DNA of 27,181 nt, taken from an uncultured Coriobacteriaceae bacterium (GTDB lineage Bacteria; Actinomycetota; Coriobacteriia; Coriobacteriales; UMGS124). Of the stretch, positions 1-6,808 are shown one piece after another. Each line of letters opens with the position of its first letter. Positions within the stretch are counted from its first letter, which is position 1. The position numbers and the translations under genes were made by a program. The notes under the pieces were generated by a model. The model ran no database searches. It was not told where the DNA came from and saw only the letters and a list, made by a program, of their open reading frames with translations. Location: positions 1 to 27,181 of the forward strand of contig UQBS01000040.1 in NCBI GenBank assembly GCA_900539345.1. Direction: 5' to 3'.

Positions 1-134
1 GCCGTTTTGCCACGGATTTTGCCCCAAAAACTCTGTTACGTGATGGGAATCAACCAAACTTAAATATGAAGACATGCTCATATGTTCACTTATTTAGGTT
101 TACATAAGACATATTATGGGGGAGTTCCAAAAGC
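1..134. other. AT-rich non-coding edge
   Basis: This stretch lies beyond the nrdR stop codon and is visibly richer in A and T than the rest of the window. No open frame with a ribosome binding site is seen on either strand. It contains short inverted pieces such as CTTAT/ATAAG around 90-110, but no stem followed by a T-run that I would call a terminator. It may hold the promoter or 3' end of a gene outside the window. Confidence 0.4.
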
Positions 135-602
135 TTATGAGTCCTTGAGATTTTGGATTTGAGTGAGCTCGTTATAGAAGCTCTCGATGTCTTGGAAGTC
201 CTTGTATACGGAGGCAAAGCGCACGTAGGCAACCGTGTCGAGCTTGAGAAGGCGCTTGAGCACCATGTCGCCCAAATCGTTGGATGCAACCACCGTGGTC
301 ATGTTGTTGCGCAGCTCGCTCACAATGTCGCTCACAAGGTTGTCGAGAACCTCGTTTGAAATCGAGCGCTTGATGGTTGCCTTGGTAAGGCTGGCACGCA
401 GCTTGGTGCGATCAAAAGGCTCGAGCGTACCATCTCGCTTGGCTACCTGAATGGGAGTTTCCTCGCGGCGCTCATAGGTTGTGAAGCGCTCGCCACATGC
501 GGGGTTCAGGCACTCGCGGCGGCGACGTATGGCAAAACCCGACTCATACGAACGTGAGTCGATGACCTTCGAGTCTTCAAAGCCGCATTTTGGGCAACGC
601 AT
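135..602 (-). CDS. nrdR: Transcriptional repressor NrdR
   Basis: NrdR senses ATP/dATP and represses ribonucleotide reductase genes by binding NrdR boxes. The 155-residue product has the family layout: an N-terminal zinc ribbon (Cys3, Cys6, Cys31, Cys36), the RFTTYE motif at 39-44, then an ATP-cone domain from about residue 50 (VAKRDGTLEPFD). The start at 602 gives the canonical MRCPKCG terminus and follows a GAGGGGAG ribosome binding site; a longer frame reaching 629 adds residues the family lacks. Oddity: the second zinc knuckle reads C-LNPA-C, four residues between the cysteines, where the family usually has two (CxxC). It lies 64 nt downstream of the LysM gene on the same strand, so it can be read from that gene's damage-linked promoter region. 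The same order (lexA, LysM gene, nrdR) is known in mycobacteria. Confidence 0.96.
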   Translation of the reverse strand: MRCPKCGFEDSKVIDSRSYESGFAIRRRRECLNPACGERFTTYERREETPIQVAKRDGTLEPFDRTKLRASLTKATIKRSISNEVLDNLVSDIVSELRNNMTTVVASNDLGDMVLKRLLKLDTVAYVRFASVYKDFQDIESFYNELTQIQNLKDS

Positions 603-666
603 CCGTGTGTCTCCCCTCGCTTTTCGCACACGCTAAGCATAGCCCATCGCACGGCTTCGCATCACC

Positions 667-975
667 TCAGAAGGCCGGAACTTCGATAATTTGCCCCGGC
701 ACAATAAGGCTCGACGACAGGTCGTTGTGGTCGACGATCCAATGCACGCTCTCGGCCACAGAGAGTCCTTGTCCACAGTATTCGGAGCCAATAGACCACA
801 GCGTGTCACCAGACTGCACGCACACGAACTGACTGGTCCGTTCGGTATGCGACGTCTGACCTTGGGCGACAAACGGCATTGCCAGGACAACACCGAGCAC
901 AATGATGCAGAAAAACGCAATGCAGATCATGGAATCGCGCCTTTGGACGCACCTGTACGACTCTTCCCTCGTCAT
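667..975 (-). CDS. LysM-domain membrane protein, YneA/DivS-like SOS division inhibitor candidate
   Basis: This 102-residue protein has a short basic N-terminus, one membrane segment or signal anchor (about residues 16-37), a short linker, and a C-terminal LysM domain (about 50-101) with the typical VQSGDTLWSI opening and a VPGQ..EVP ending. LysM binds peptidoglycan. Small anchored LysM proteins encoded divergently from lexA include YneA of Bacillus, DivS of Corynebacterium and Rv2719c of Mycobacterium, which are induced by DNA damage and delay division. The same role is inferred here from domain layout and position. The start at 975 is backed by GAGGAAAGGGG about 6 nt upstream; the inner Met at 930 has no such site. 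It is probably co-transcribed with nrdR downstream. The family role is established for the homologues, not for this gene. Confidence 0.85.
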   Translation of the reverse strand: MTREESYRCVQRRDSMICIAFFCIIVLGVVLAMPFVAQGQTSHTERTSQFVCVQSGDTLWSIGSEYCGQGLSVAESVHWIVDHNDLSSSLIVPGQIIEVPAF

Positions 976-1008
976 GGCAAACCCCTTTCCTCGCGGTCGA
1001 TGTGGGGC

Positions 1009-1014
1009 ATTATC
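1009..1014 (-). promoter_or_regulatory. Candidate -10 element of the LysM gene
   Basis: On the minus strand this reads GATAAT, about 34 nt upstream of the LysM start codon, giving a short leader. The position 17 nt further upstream (1032-1037) reads TCAATT, a poor -35. The LexA-box-like site at 1050-1063 lies just beyond it, so LexA bound there could also affect this promoter. Confidence 0.4.
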
Positions 1015-1043
1015 CAGACCGTGGGGACAGAAATTGAAAGCCT

Positions 1044-1072
1044 TGAAATCGAATGGATGTTCGTGTTATGGT
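1044..1072 (+). promoter_or_regulatory. lexA promoter (-35 TTGAAA, 17 nt, -10 TATGGT)
   Basis: TTGAAA at 1044-1049 and TATGGT at 1067-1072 are separated by exactly 17 nt, a good housekeeping-sigma promoter. The expected start of transcription is near 1079. The spacer is occupied by a LexA-box-like palindrome, which fits autorepression of lexA. Confidence 0.7.
1050..1063. promoter_or_regulatory. SOS (LexA) box 1
   Basis: CGAATGGATGTTCG differs at one position from the CGAAC-N4-GTTCG form bound by LexA in Gram-positive bacteria and actinobacteria. It sits between the -35 and -10 elements of the lexA promoter, and also upstream of the divergent LysM gene. Confidence 0.8.
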
Positions 1073-1078
1073 GCAAAT

Positions 1079-1092
1079 CAAACACATGTTCG
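1079..1092. promoter_or_regulatory. SOS (LexA) box 2
   Basis: CAAACACATGTTCG again has one mismatch to CGAAC-N4-GTTCG. It begins at the predicted transcription start of lexA, 29 bp (nearly three helical turns) from box 1, so two LexA dimers could bind on the same face. It covers the ATG at 1086, which argues against that codon being the lexA start. Confidence 0.7.
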
Positions 1093-1109
1093 ATTTGGAG
1101 GAACGCGCA

Positions 1110-1754
1110 GTGCAAACTCAGCGGCTTAGCAAGCGACAGCAGCAGATCTACGATTTCATATGCTCAGAAGTGGCATCCAAGGGCTATCCACCAAGCGTGC
1201 GAGAGATTGCTGATGCCGTGGGTCTGCGAAGCCCGTCTACCGTGCATGTGCACCTGCAAGTTTTGGAGGACCGAGGCTATATCAAGCGCAACCTGTCGAA
1301 GTCCCGAGCGTTGGAGGTCGTGCACACTCAGGACGCCGAGGCATTCGACGACGTCAAAGAAACGCCTGCAAGCGACGCCAACATGGTGAGGCTGCCCCTG
1401 CTGGGGCGCGTAGCCGCAGGGGAGCCAATTCTTGCCGTGAGCAACGTGGAGGAGTATATGACGCTCCCCCGCTGTCTTGTGGGTGACGAAGCGTCGTTTA
1501 TCCTCAAGGTCAAAGGCGACTCGATGATCGGTGCCGGCATATTCAACGGCGACTACGTCGTGGTCAAACAGCAGCCCGATGCCGTAAGCGGTGAGATTGT
1601 TGTCGCGCAGCTCGAAGACGAGGCCACCGTCAAGACCTTCTATCGCGAGCGCGACACCGTGCGCCTGCAGCCCGAAAACCCCACGATGCAGCCCATCTAC
1701 GCGCGAAACCCACGCATCCTGGGACGTGTGGTGGCCCTCATCCGCACCATGTAG
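1110..1754 (+). CDS. lexA: SOS repressor LexA
   Basis: LexA represses DNA-damage genes and cleaves itself when RecA is activated. The product has an N-terminal winged helix (about 1-68, with the recognition-helix region SPSTVHVHLQVLEDRG), a linker, and an S24 peptidase domain. The cleavage site is Ala103-Gly104 in RVAAGEP; the catalytic pair is Ser138 (KGDSM) and Lys175 (VKTF). The start chosen is GTG at 1110, 8 nt after GGAGG (1097-1101), giving 214 residues starting VQTQRLSKRQ. In-frame ATG codons at 1053, 1068 and 1086 overlap the promoter and the two LexA boxes, so they would precede or coincide with the transcript start. The gene diverges from the LysM-nrdR pair and converges on hflX. 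Confidence 0.97.
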   Translation: MQTQRLSKRQQQIYDFICSEVASKGYPPSVREIADAVGLRSPSTVHVHLQVLEDRGYIKRNLSKSRALEVVHTQDAEAFDDVKETPASDANMVRLPLLGRVAAGEPILAVSNVEEYMTLPRCLVGDEASFILKVKGDSMIGAGIFNGDYVVVKQQPDAVSGEIVVAQLEDEATVKTFYRERDTVRLQPENPTMQPIYARNPRILGRVVALIRTM

Positions 1755-1793
1755 ACTCGCAAAGTGACATTTCCCGCATTTGACGTCCAAAGT

Positions 1794-1840
1794 AAACCCG
1801 CCACAACCCACGTGTGTAACGCATGAGCTGCGACGGGTTT
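1794..1840 (+). terminator. Weak inverted repeat after lexA
   Basis: AAACCCG (1794-1800) and CGGGTTT (1834-1840) form a 7-bp inverted repeat around a 33-nt loop that itself contains a short CGCA/TGCG stem. It is 40 nt after the lexA stop codon. The loop is long and no clean T-run follows, so a terminator role is only possible. Confidence 0.3.
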
Positions 1841-1892
1841 CAATGGTTTCGACCCTTATGCAGTTTGTTTCAGACCACATGGTACGGTCTAT

Positions 1893-1977
1893 TAACCGCA
1901 GTCTCGTCCACCGCAGGCCTTATGCAAGTCATACCCGACCCACGGTACAGGGTTACTCCACAGCCTCGTCCACCGCA
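1893..1977. repeat. Degenerate direct repeat of the hflX 3' end
   Basis: CTCGTCCACCGCA occurs at 1903-1915 and again at 1965-1977, 62 bp apart. The second copy encodes the last codons of hflX (AVDE). Similarity extends outwards on the minus strand: GCGGTGGACGAG followed by CTG or GCTG-like bases and a TAA in both copies. The outer copy lies in the intergenic region past the hflX stop and looks like a decayed duplication of the gene end. Confidence 0.5.
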
Positions 1978-3254
1978 AAGGCGCGGGCCCGGTTGGCGAC
2001 GCTTGCGGGCAGCACGGCCTCGAGCAGGGTACCTTCGGGCACATACTCCTCGTGCAAAATATGGCCGTACTTGTGGCAGTCAGACAGCAGCGAGCCCTGG
2101 TCATACGGAATGAGGACCTTCAGGTGCTCGTCGCGCAAGGCGGCTTGCTTGGCAAGGTTGGTAACGAGGTCCTCAATCCCCTCACCCGTGACTGCTGAGA
2201 CAAAGATAGCCTCAGGATAGCTTTCACGGAGCTCAGCGGCACGCTCAGGCTCAAGCAGGTCGCACTTGTTGAAGACCAGCAGACGGTCGATGCCGTCGGC
2301 CTTGATCTGCTTGAGAACCTCTTCAACGGCCGCAAGTTGCTCAATAAGATGCGGGTCATTGCCGTCCACCACATGCAGGATGAGATGGGCATCGGCAACC
2401 TCGGCGAGCGTCGACTTAAACGACTCCACGAGGGTGTGCGGAAGCTTGCGCACGAAGCCAACCGTGTCGGTGATGGTGGTCGTCTTGCCACCCGGCAGCA
2501 CAAAAACCCTCGTCGTAGGGTCAAGCGTGGCGAAGAGCTGGTCTTGCACGTATACCCCGGCATCGGTCAGGCGGTTGAGCAGCGTCGACTTGCCGGCGTT
2601 GGTGTAGCCCGCCAAGGCAACGCGGAAGACATCGGAAGACGTGCGTTCCTTGCGCTGCACGTCGCGGTTGGAAGCGATGTTGGCAAGCTCGCGACGCAGC
2701 ACGGAGATGCGGTCGCGAATGAGACGGCGGTCGACCTCAAGCTGGCTTTCGCCCTGGCCAAAGCGCGAGCCAATGCCGCCGCGTGTCCTGTCCTTGGCAA
2801 GGTGGGCCCACATGCCGCGTAGGCGCGGGTAGAGGTACTGCAACTGGGCCATCTGCACCTGCAACTTGCCCTCATGGGTCTTGGCATGCAGGCCGAAGAT
2901 GTCGAGAATAAGCGCCGTGCGGTCGATGACCTTGTACTTCATTCCCAGGATACGCTCGATGTTTGCCTGCTGAGAAGGCGACAGCTCGGCGTCGAAGATG
3001 ATGACGTCGGCATTGCAGCTCTGTGCGAGGTCGCGCAGCTCAAGCACCTTGCCTGAGCCGAGGTAGGTCTTTGCATACGGATGGTCGAGCTTCTGGGTCA
3101 GCTCCCCCACCGTCTGGGCCCCCGCCGTCTCCGCCAGGCGCGAGAGTTCCTCAAGCGAGGCTTCGAGGTCCCAAGCAGACTGAGGGGTATCGATACCCAC
3201 GAGAATGCAACGCTCTTGCGCACGCGCCGTGTCAAACGGTCCATTGTATGGCAT
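1953..3254 (-). CDS. hflX: Ribosome-associated GTPase HflX
   Basis: HflX binds the large ribosomal subunit and splits stalled or hibernating ribosomes. The 433-residue product has the HflX N-terminal domain (about 15-115), the glycine-rich linker (RGGIGSRFGQGESQLE, about 158-173) preceding a helical region, and the G domain with P-loop GYTNAGKS (216-223), switch DTVGF (263-267) and NKCD (329-332). The ATG at 3254 is preceded by AAGGAG at 8 nt; a GTG at 3263 overlaps that ribosome binding site and is rejected. It follows miaA by 12 nt. In many bacteria hfq lies between miaA and hflX; here there is no room for it. It is the last gene of the rny-to-hflX series and converges with lexA. Confidence 0.96.
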   Translation of the reverse strand: MPYNGPFDTARAQERCILVGIDTPQSAWDLEASLEELSRLAETAGAQTVGELTQKLDHPYAKTYLGSGKVLELRDLAQSCNADVIIFDAELSPSQQANIERILGMKYKVIDRTALILDIFGLHAKTHEGKLQVQMAQLQYLYPRLRGMWAHLAKDRTRGGIGSRFGQGESQLEVDRRLIRDRISVLRRELANIASNRDVQRKERTSSDVFRVALAGYTNAGKSTLLNRLTDAGVYVQDQLFATLDPTTRVFVLPGGKTTTITDTVGFVRKLPHTLVESFKSTLAEVADAHLILHVVDGNDPHLIEQLAAVEEVLKQIKADGIDRLLVFNKCDLLEPERAAELRESYPEAIFVSAVTGEGIEDLVTNLAKQAALRDEHLKVLIPYDQGSLLSDCHKYGHILHEEYVPEGTLLEAVLPASVANRARAFAVDEAVE

Positions 3255-3266
3255 AGCAATCACTCC

Positions 3267-4214
3267 TTACAGAGCCTGCTGGACACCAGGTTCGCTGAAA
3301 AGGCCGACAACGCGGTCTACGAGTTCATTCTCCCCCATCTGGCTCGCATCGAACCAGTGGATGCGCTTGTCGGCGTTAAACCACGTGTATTGACGCTTGG
3401 CATAACGGCGCGAAGAGCGCTTGATGTCCTCGACGGCCTCGTCCATGGAGGTCTCGCCGCGAAGGGCCGCGATGATCTCCTTGTAGCCGATGGCTTGATT
3501 CGAGGTGAGCGTGTCGGCAAGACCGGCGTCCATAAGGCCGCGTACCTCATCGACAAGGCCGAGTTCCATCATCTTGTCCACGCGGCGGTTGATGCGCTCG
3601 TAGAGCATCTCGCGAGGCATCGTGAGGCCCACATGAAGCGTGGGATACCGGTCGACACGCTCATGGAGGGTGGCATACTCTTGGGCATACGAGCTTCCCT
3701 GCTCAAGCAGCTCAAACGCGCGCACAACGCGGCGCACGTTGTTCGGGTGGATGAGCGCGGCACTGCGCGGGTCCTTGGACTGCAGCAGCTCGTGGAAGGC
3801 GTCGTTTCCCATTTGTGCGGCGAGAGCCTCATAGCGCTCACGAACAGGGTTTTCCACCTGCTCGCCCTCGGGGAAACCCATGTCCTCAAGTGCGGCACGA
3901 ACATACAGGCCGGTGCCGCCGCAAACAATGGGCAGCACGTCACGCGCAAGGAGCCCGTCGATGCATGTATGGGAGTCCTGCGCAAAGACGGCTGCCGAAT
4001 AAGGCTGGCCGATGTCCACAAGGTCGATGCAGTGCAACGGCACACGACGCTCAGCGACGGGCGTCTTGGCCGTGCCAATGTCCATCCCGCGATAGACCTG
4101 CATGGAGTCAGCGGAAACCACCTCGCCACCCAGGCGCAGGCACAGGGCATCGGCAAACGAGGACTTTCCGCTTGCCGTGGGACCGACGACCGATATGACC
4201 TGATAGGCGCTCAT
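3267..4214 (-). CDS. miaA: tRNA dimethylallyltransferase MiaA
   Basis: MiaA transfers a dimethylallyl group from DMAPP to N6 of A37 in tRNAs that read codons starting with U, making i6A. The 315-residue protein starts with the P-loop GPTASGKS (11-18) and has the SADSMQVYRGMDIGTAK signature (34-50) with the catalytic Asp36; the C-terminal YAKRQYTWF segment is also typical. Length is normal for the family. It follows miaB by 18 nt and precedes hflX by 12 nt, so co-expression is likely. Its product is the substrate of MiaB encoded just upstream, and its donor derives from the IspH pathway encoded further along the window. Confidence 0.97.
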   Translation of the reverse strand: MSAYQVISVVGPTASGKSSFADALCLRLGGEVVSADSMQVYRGMDIGTAKTPVAERRVPLHCIDLVDIGQPYSAAVFAQDSHTCIDGLLARDVLPIVCGGTGLYVRAALEDMGFPEGEQVENPVRERYEALAAQMGNDAFHELLQSKDPRSAALIHPNNVRRVVRAFELLEQGSSYAQEYATLHERVDRYPTLHVGLTMPREMLYERINRRVDKMMELGLVDEVRGLMDAGLADTLTSNQAIGYKEIIAALRGETSMDEAVEDIKRSSRRYAKRQYTWFNADKRIHWFDASQMGENELVDRVVGLFSEPGVQQAL

Positions 4215-4232
4215 GATACGCAGGCTCTCAGC

Positions 4233-5639
4233 CTAGAGCGTCTCGCCCACGAGCTGGCCGCGCAGGTACCAGGTACGGGCCTCATCCACATGCACGTCGA
4301 CAATCGTGCCGATGTAATCGTCGATGGTCTTGCCGGCAGGGATGGGTGCATGGACAGTCTGGTTCTTGGGACTGCGGCCAGAAAGCATCGATTCGTCGCG
4401 CTTAGAGACGCCTTCGACCAGGACAGGCACGACCTGGTCGAGCTCGGCCTGATTGGCCTTGTAGGCGCAGTCCTGCACGACGTTCACGAGGCGATCGAAA
4501 CGGTCCTGGATGACCTCGCGAGGCGTGTCGTCCACCATCTCGGCCGCAGGGGTGCCGGCGCGCTTGGAGTAGATGAACGTGAAGGTCTGGGAGTAGCCCA
4601 CCTGCTCGACAAGGGACATGGTCTGCAGGAAGTCCTCCTCGGTCTCACCGGGGAAGCCGACGATGAGGTCGGTGGAAAGGGCGATGCCGGGAACGGCAGC
4701 CTTGATCTTGTCAACGAGCTGCAGGTAGGCTTCGCGGTCGTAGGTGCGGTTCATCATCTTGAGGATGCGGGAGGAGCCGGACTGCGCGGGAAGATGGAGT
4801 GCAGGCATCACAGACTTGACCTCGGCCATAGCGGCAATGGTCTCGTCGGAAAGATCCTTGGGATGGCTCGTGGCAAAACGCAGGCGCTCGATGCCGCTGT
4901 TGCCCACCTCGCGCAGAAGCTCGGCGAAGCGAGGGGCGCCGTACAGGTCGCGGCCGTAAGAGTTCACGTTCTGACCGAGCAGGGTGATCTCCTTGACACC
5001 CTCCCCTACCAGGCGGTGCACTTCTTCAAGGACATCCTCGAAGACGCGGCTGCGCTCGCGACCGCGCACGTAGGGCACGATGCAGTAGGTGCAGAAGTTG
5101 TTGCAGCCATAGGTGATGGGTACCCAGGCATGGAAGGCATCGTCGCGCTTGGAAGGCAGGTCGCTGGCGCACACGCCGTCCTCGTCGGTCTCGGCGATAG
5201 CGATGCAATGGCCCTCGCCAGCAAGAGCAGCGGAAAGCAGGTCGGGAAGACGGTGGATGGTGTGGGTGCCAAAGACGATGTCGACGTTGCCCAGGATGTC
5301 GAAGAGCTTGTCGCCGTCGCGCTGGCCGATGCAGCCGCCCACAGCCACAATGCGACGCTCGCTTCCCTCACGCGGGGGAATGTTGCGCATGGACTGTACC
5401 TGGCCATACAACCTCGTGTCGGCAGCCTCGCGCACACAGCAGGTAAGGAAGACGACAATGTCAGCCTCTTCGATTTCGGAGACCTCAAGCGAGCCAGCCG
5501 TCTCCAGCATGCCGCGCACGCGCTCGGCGTCATGGAAGTTCATCTGACAGCCGAAGGCACGGACGAGGTAGGTGCTGCCACTCAAGGGCTGCATGGAGTT
5601 GGCGATCATTGCTTCTTCGGGGTGAGAGGAGAAGGGCAT
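4233..5639 (-). CDS. miaB: tRNA-2-methylthio-N6-dimethylallyladenosine synthase MiaB
   Basis: MiaB is a radical-SAM methylthiotransferase that converts i6A37 to ms2i6A37. The 468-residue product has the N-terminal UPF0004 domain with cluster cysteines near 31 (GCQMN), 67 (LTCCVRE) and 103 (VGGCIGQ), the radical-SAM triad Cys179, Cys183, Cys186 (YGCNNFCTYC), and a C-terminal TRAM domain from about residue 400. The TCC in the second motif is slightly unusual, since NTC is common. ATG at 5639 follows AGGAG by about 6 nt; an upstream frame to 5672 has no support. It sits directly before miaA, the preceding enzyme of the same modification. Confidence 0.96.
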   Translation of the reverse strand: MPFSSHPEEAMIANSMQPLSGSTYLVRAFGCQMNFHDAERVRGMLETAGSLEVSEIEEADIVVFLTCCVREAADTRLYGQVQSMRNIPPREGSERRIVAVGGCIGQRDGDKLFDILGNVDIVFGTHTIHRLPDLLSAALAGEGHCIAIAETDEDGVCASDLPSKRDDAFHAWVPITYGCNNFCTYCIVPYVRGRERSRVFEDVLEEVHRLVGEGVKEITLLGQNVNSYGRDLYGAPRFAELLREVGNSGIERLRFATSHPKDLSDETIAAMAEVKSVMPALHLPAQSGSSRILKMMNRTYDREAYLQLVDKIKAAVPGIALSTDLIVGFPGETEEDFLQTMSLVEQVGYSQTFTFIYSKRAGTPAAEMVDDTPREVIQDRFDRLVNVVQDCAYKANQAELDQVVPVLVEGVSKRDESMLSGRSPKNQTVHAPIPAGKTIDDYIGTIVDVHVDEARTWYLRGQLVGETL

Positions 5640-5704
5640 GGGGGCTCCTGTACGGTAAAAGATGAGGCTCAAAACGAGCGAATCGATTGTAGCCTATGGG
5701 CCAG

Positions 5705-6808
5705 TTAGAGCTGTTTGGAAATCGGAAAGGTCACGACCACCTTGTCCTGCGCGACGCGTACTTTGACGTCTCCTGCCAGGTCAAGATAGTAGCGCTCGGC
5801 CAGCATCTCAAAATCGCGCGCCATGAGCGAGGCGAACTCCTCGGTGTCCTCACGCGAGATTTTGAGCTTGCGACGGTCTTGAAGAAGGTCGACCTGGCCG
5901 GGCTTTTGCGGCATGGCATCGCCGACAAGGAGGCGACGAATCTCACTCAGGGGATTGACCTCGAAGTTGAGAATACGGTAGCAGCTGCGCTGGGAAACGG
6001 TGATGCCCAGCGTCTCGGCCGCCTGCTGCAGCTCAAGGGGCGTGGTGGCAAATGCCGGGAGAAGCCAGAAAGCGCATCCCTCACGCTCAACTGCAGGGTG
6101 AGCAGTAAGGTATTTGCGCCCCTGAGCAACAAGCGTGGCCAAAACCTCCGCAGGGCTGCCCACGAAAAAGCGCTGGGATGCGGGACAGTCGAGCGCAATG
6201 TCGGCAACGGTGCGCAAGATGTTGTGAGGGCCGCGCGTCTTGTCGACTGTGACATCTGGTGCGACGGGTGGTTCGAGCTGCTCGACAAGCGTGGGAAGCG
6301 TGGACTGGTCGGCGCGCTCGGGAACGATCGTAGTGTCGAAGGCGACGCTGATAACGCAGCCTTTGCCCTTCTCAGAGCAGACAATGCGGCTCTCAAGGGC
6401 ATTTTGACGGATTGAGTAGAGTGCCATGCCTCTGCCGTGCACACCCCAGCGGTCCATGTGCATGGACTCGAGCTTGCTCGTGACGCGCGGGTCAAAGACC
6501 TTCTCGGCAATGGAAGAAGGCACGCCGTCACCGTCGTCGATGACGATCAGGTTGCGTCGGGCACCGTCACGGGTGCTCGCCACAAACACATGCTGGGCAT
6601 GGGCATCGCGGGAGTTGCGCACCATCTCGCAGACAGCGTCCTCAACGTACTGGATGTCTTGTTTTGCCTGGCGGCGCTCAGCCTCAGATACCTTTAAACG
6701 AACGAACCCTGCGCCGAGACGTTCCTCGATGCGCAGGGATTCGTCACCTAACACGTTTTCGATAAATGAGGTCAGACCGTCGGAGCGGCTGGCTTCATTA
6801 CTTGGCAA
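5705..6808 (-). CDS. GHKL-fold ATPase of unknown role (no kinase module)
   Basis: The 367-residue product has a clear Bergerat ATP-binding fold in its first half: N-box E61-MVR-N65-SRDAH, G1 box DDGDG (91-95), a VFDPRVTSK segment (104-112) and G2 box GVHGRGMALYSI (122-133). There is no histidine-phosphotransfer helix pair, sensor domain or membrane segment, so it is not an ordinary sensor kinase. The second half (about 165-367) matches nothing I recognise; it is mixed alpha/beta with a basic DRRKLKISRED stretch. The start is uncertain: TTG at 6808 overlaps the end of rny by 11 nt, suggesting translational coupling; a GTG at residue 19 is an alternative. It lies between rny and miaB, a neighbourhood where other bacteria carry mutS-mutL, so a distant MutL-type or signalling role are both open. 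Confidence 0.8.
   Translation of the reverse strand: MPSNEASRSDGLTSFIENVLGDESLRIEERLGAGFVRLKVSEAERRQAKQDIQYVEDAVCEMVRNSRDAHAQHVFVASTRDGARRNLIVIDDGDGVPSSIAEKVFDPRVTSKLESMHMDRWGVHGRGMALYSIRQNALESRIVCSEKGKGCVISVAFDTTIVPERADQSTLPTLVEQLEPPVAPDVTVDKTRGPHNILRTVADIALDCPASQRFFVGSPAEVLATLVAQGRKYLTAHPAVEREGCAFWLLPAFATTPLELQQAAETLGITVSQRSCYRILNFEVNPLSEIRRLLVGDAMPQKPGQVDLLQDRRKLKISREDTEEFASLMARDFEMLAERYYLDLAGDVKVRVAQDKVVVTFPISKQL

Noticed and set aside
3081..5708. Very long plus-strand open frame (875 codons) opposite hflX, miaA and miaB
   Set aside because: It is antisense to three genes with complete motifs, has no recognisable domain and shows the His/Val/Gly/Asp-rich composition expected from the complement of GC-rich codons.
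5705..6808. Calling the GHKL protein MutL
   Set aside because: The position is suggestive, but the G2 box GVHGRGMALYSI and the C-terminal half do not match MutL well enough; kept as an unassigned ATPase.
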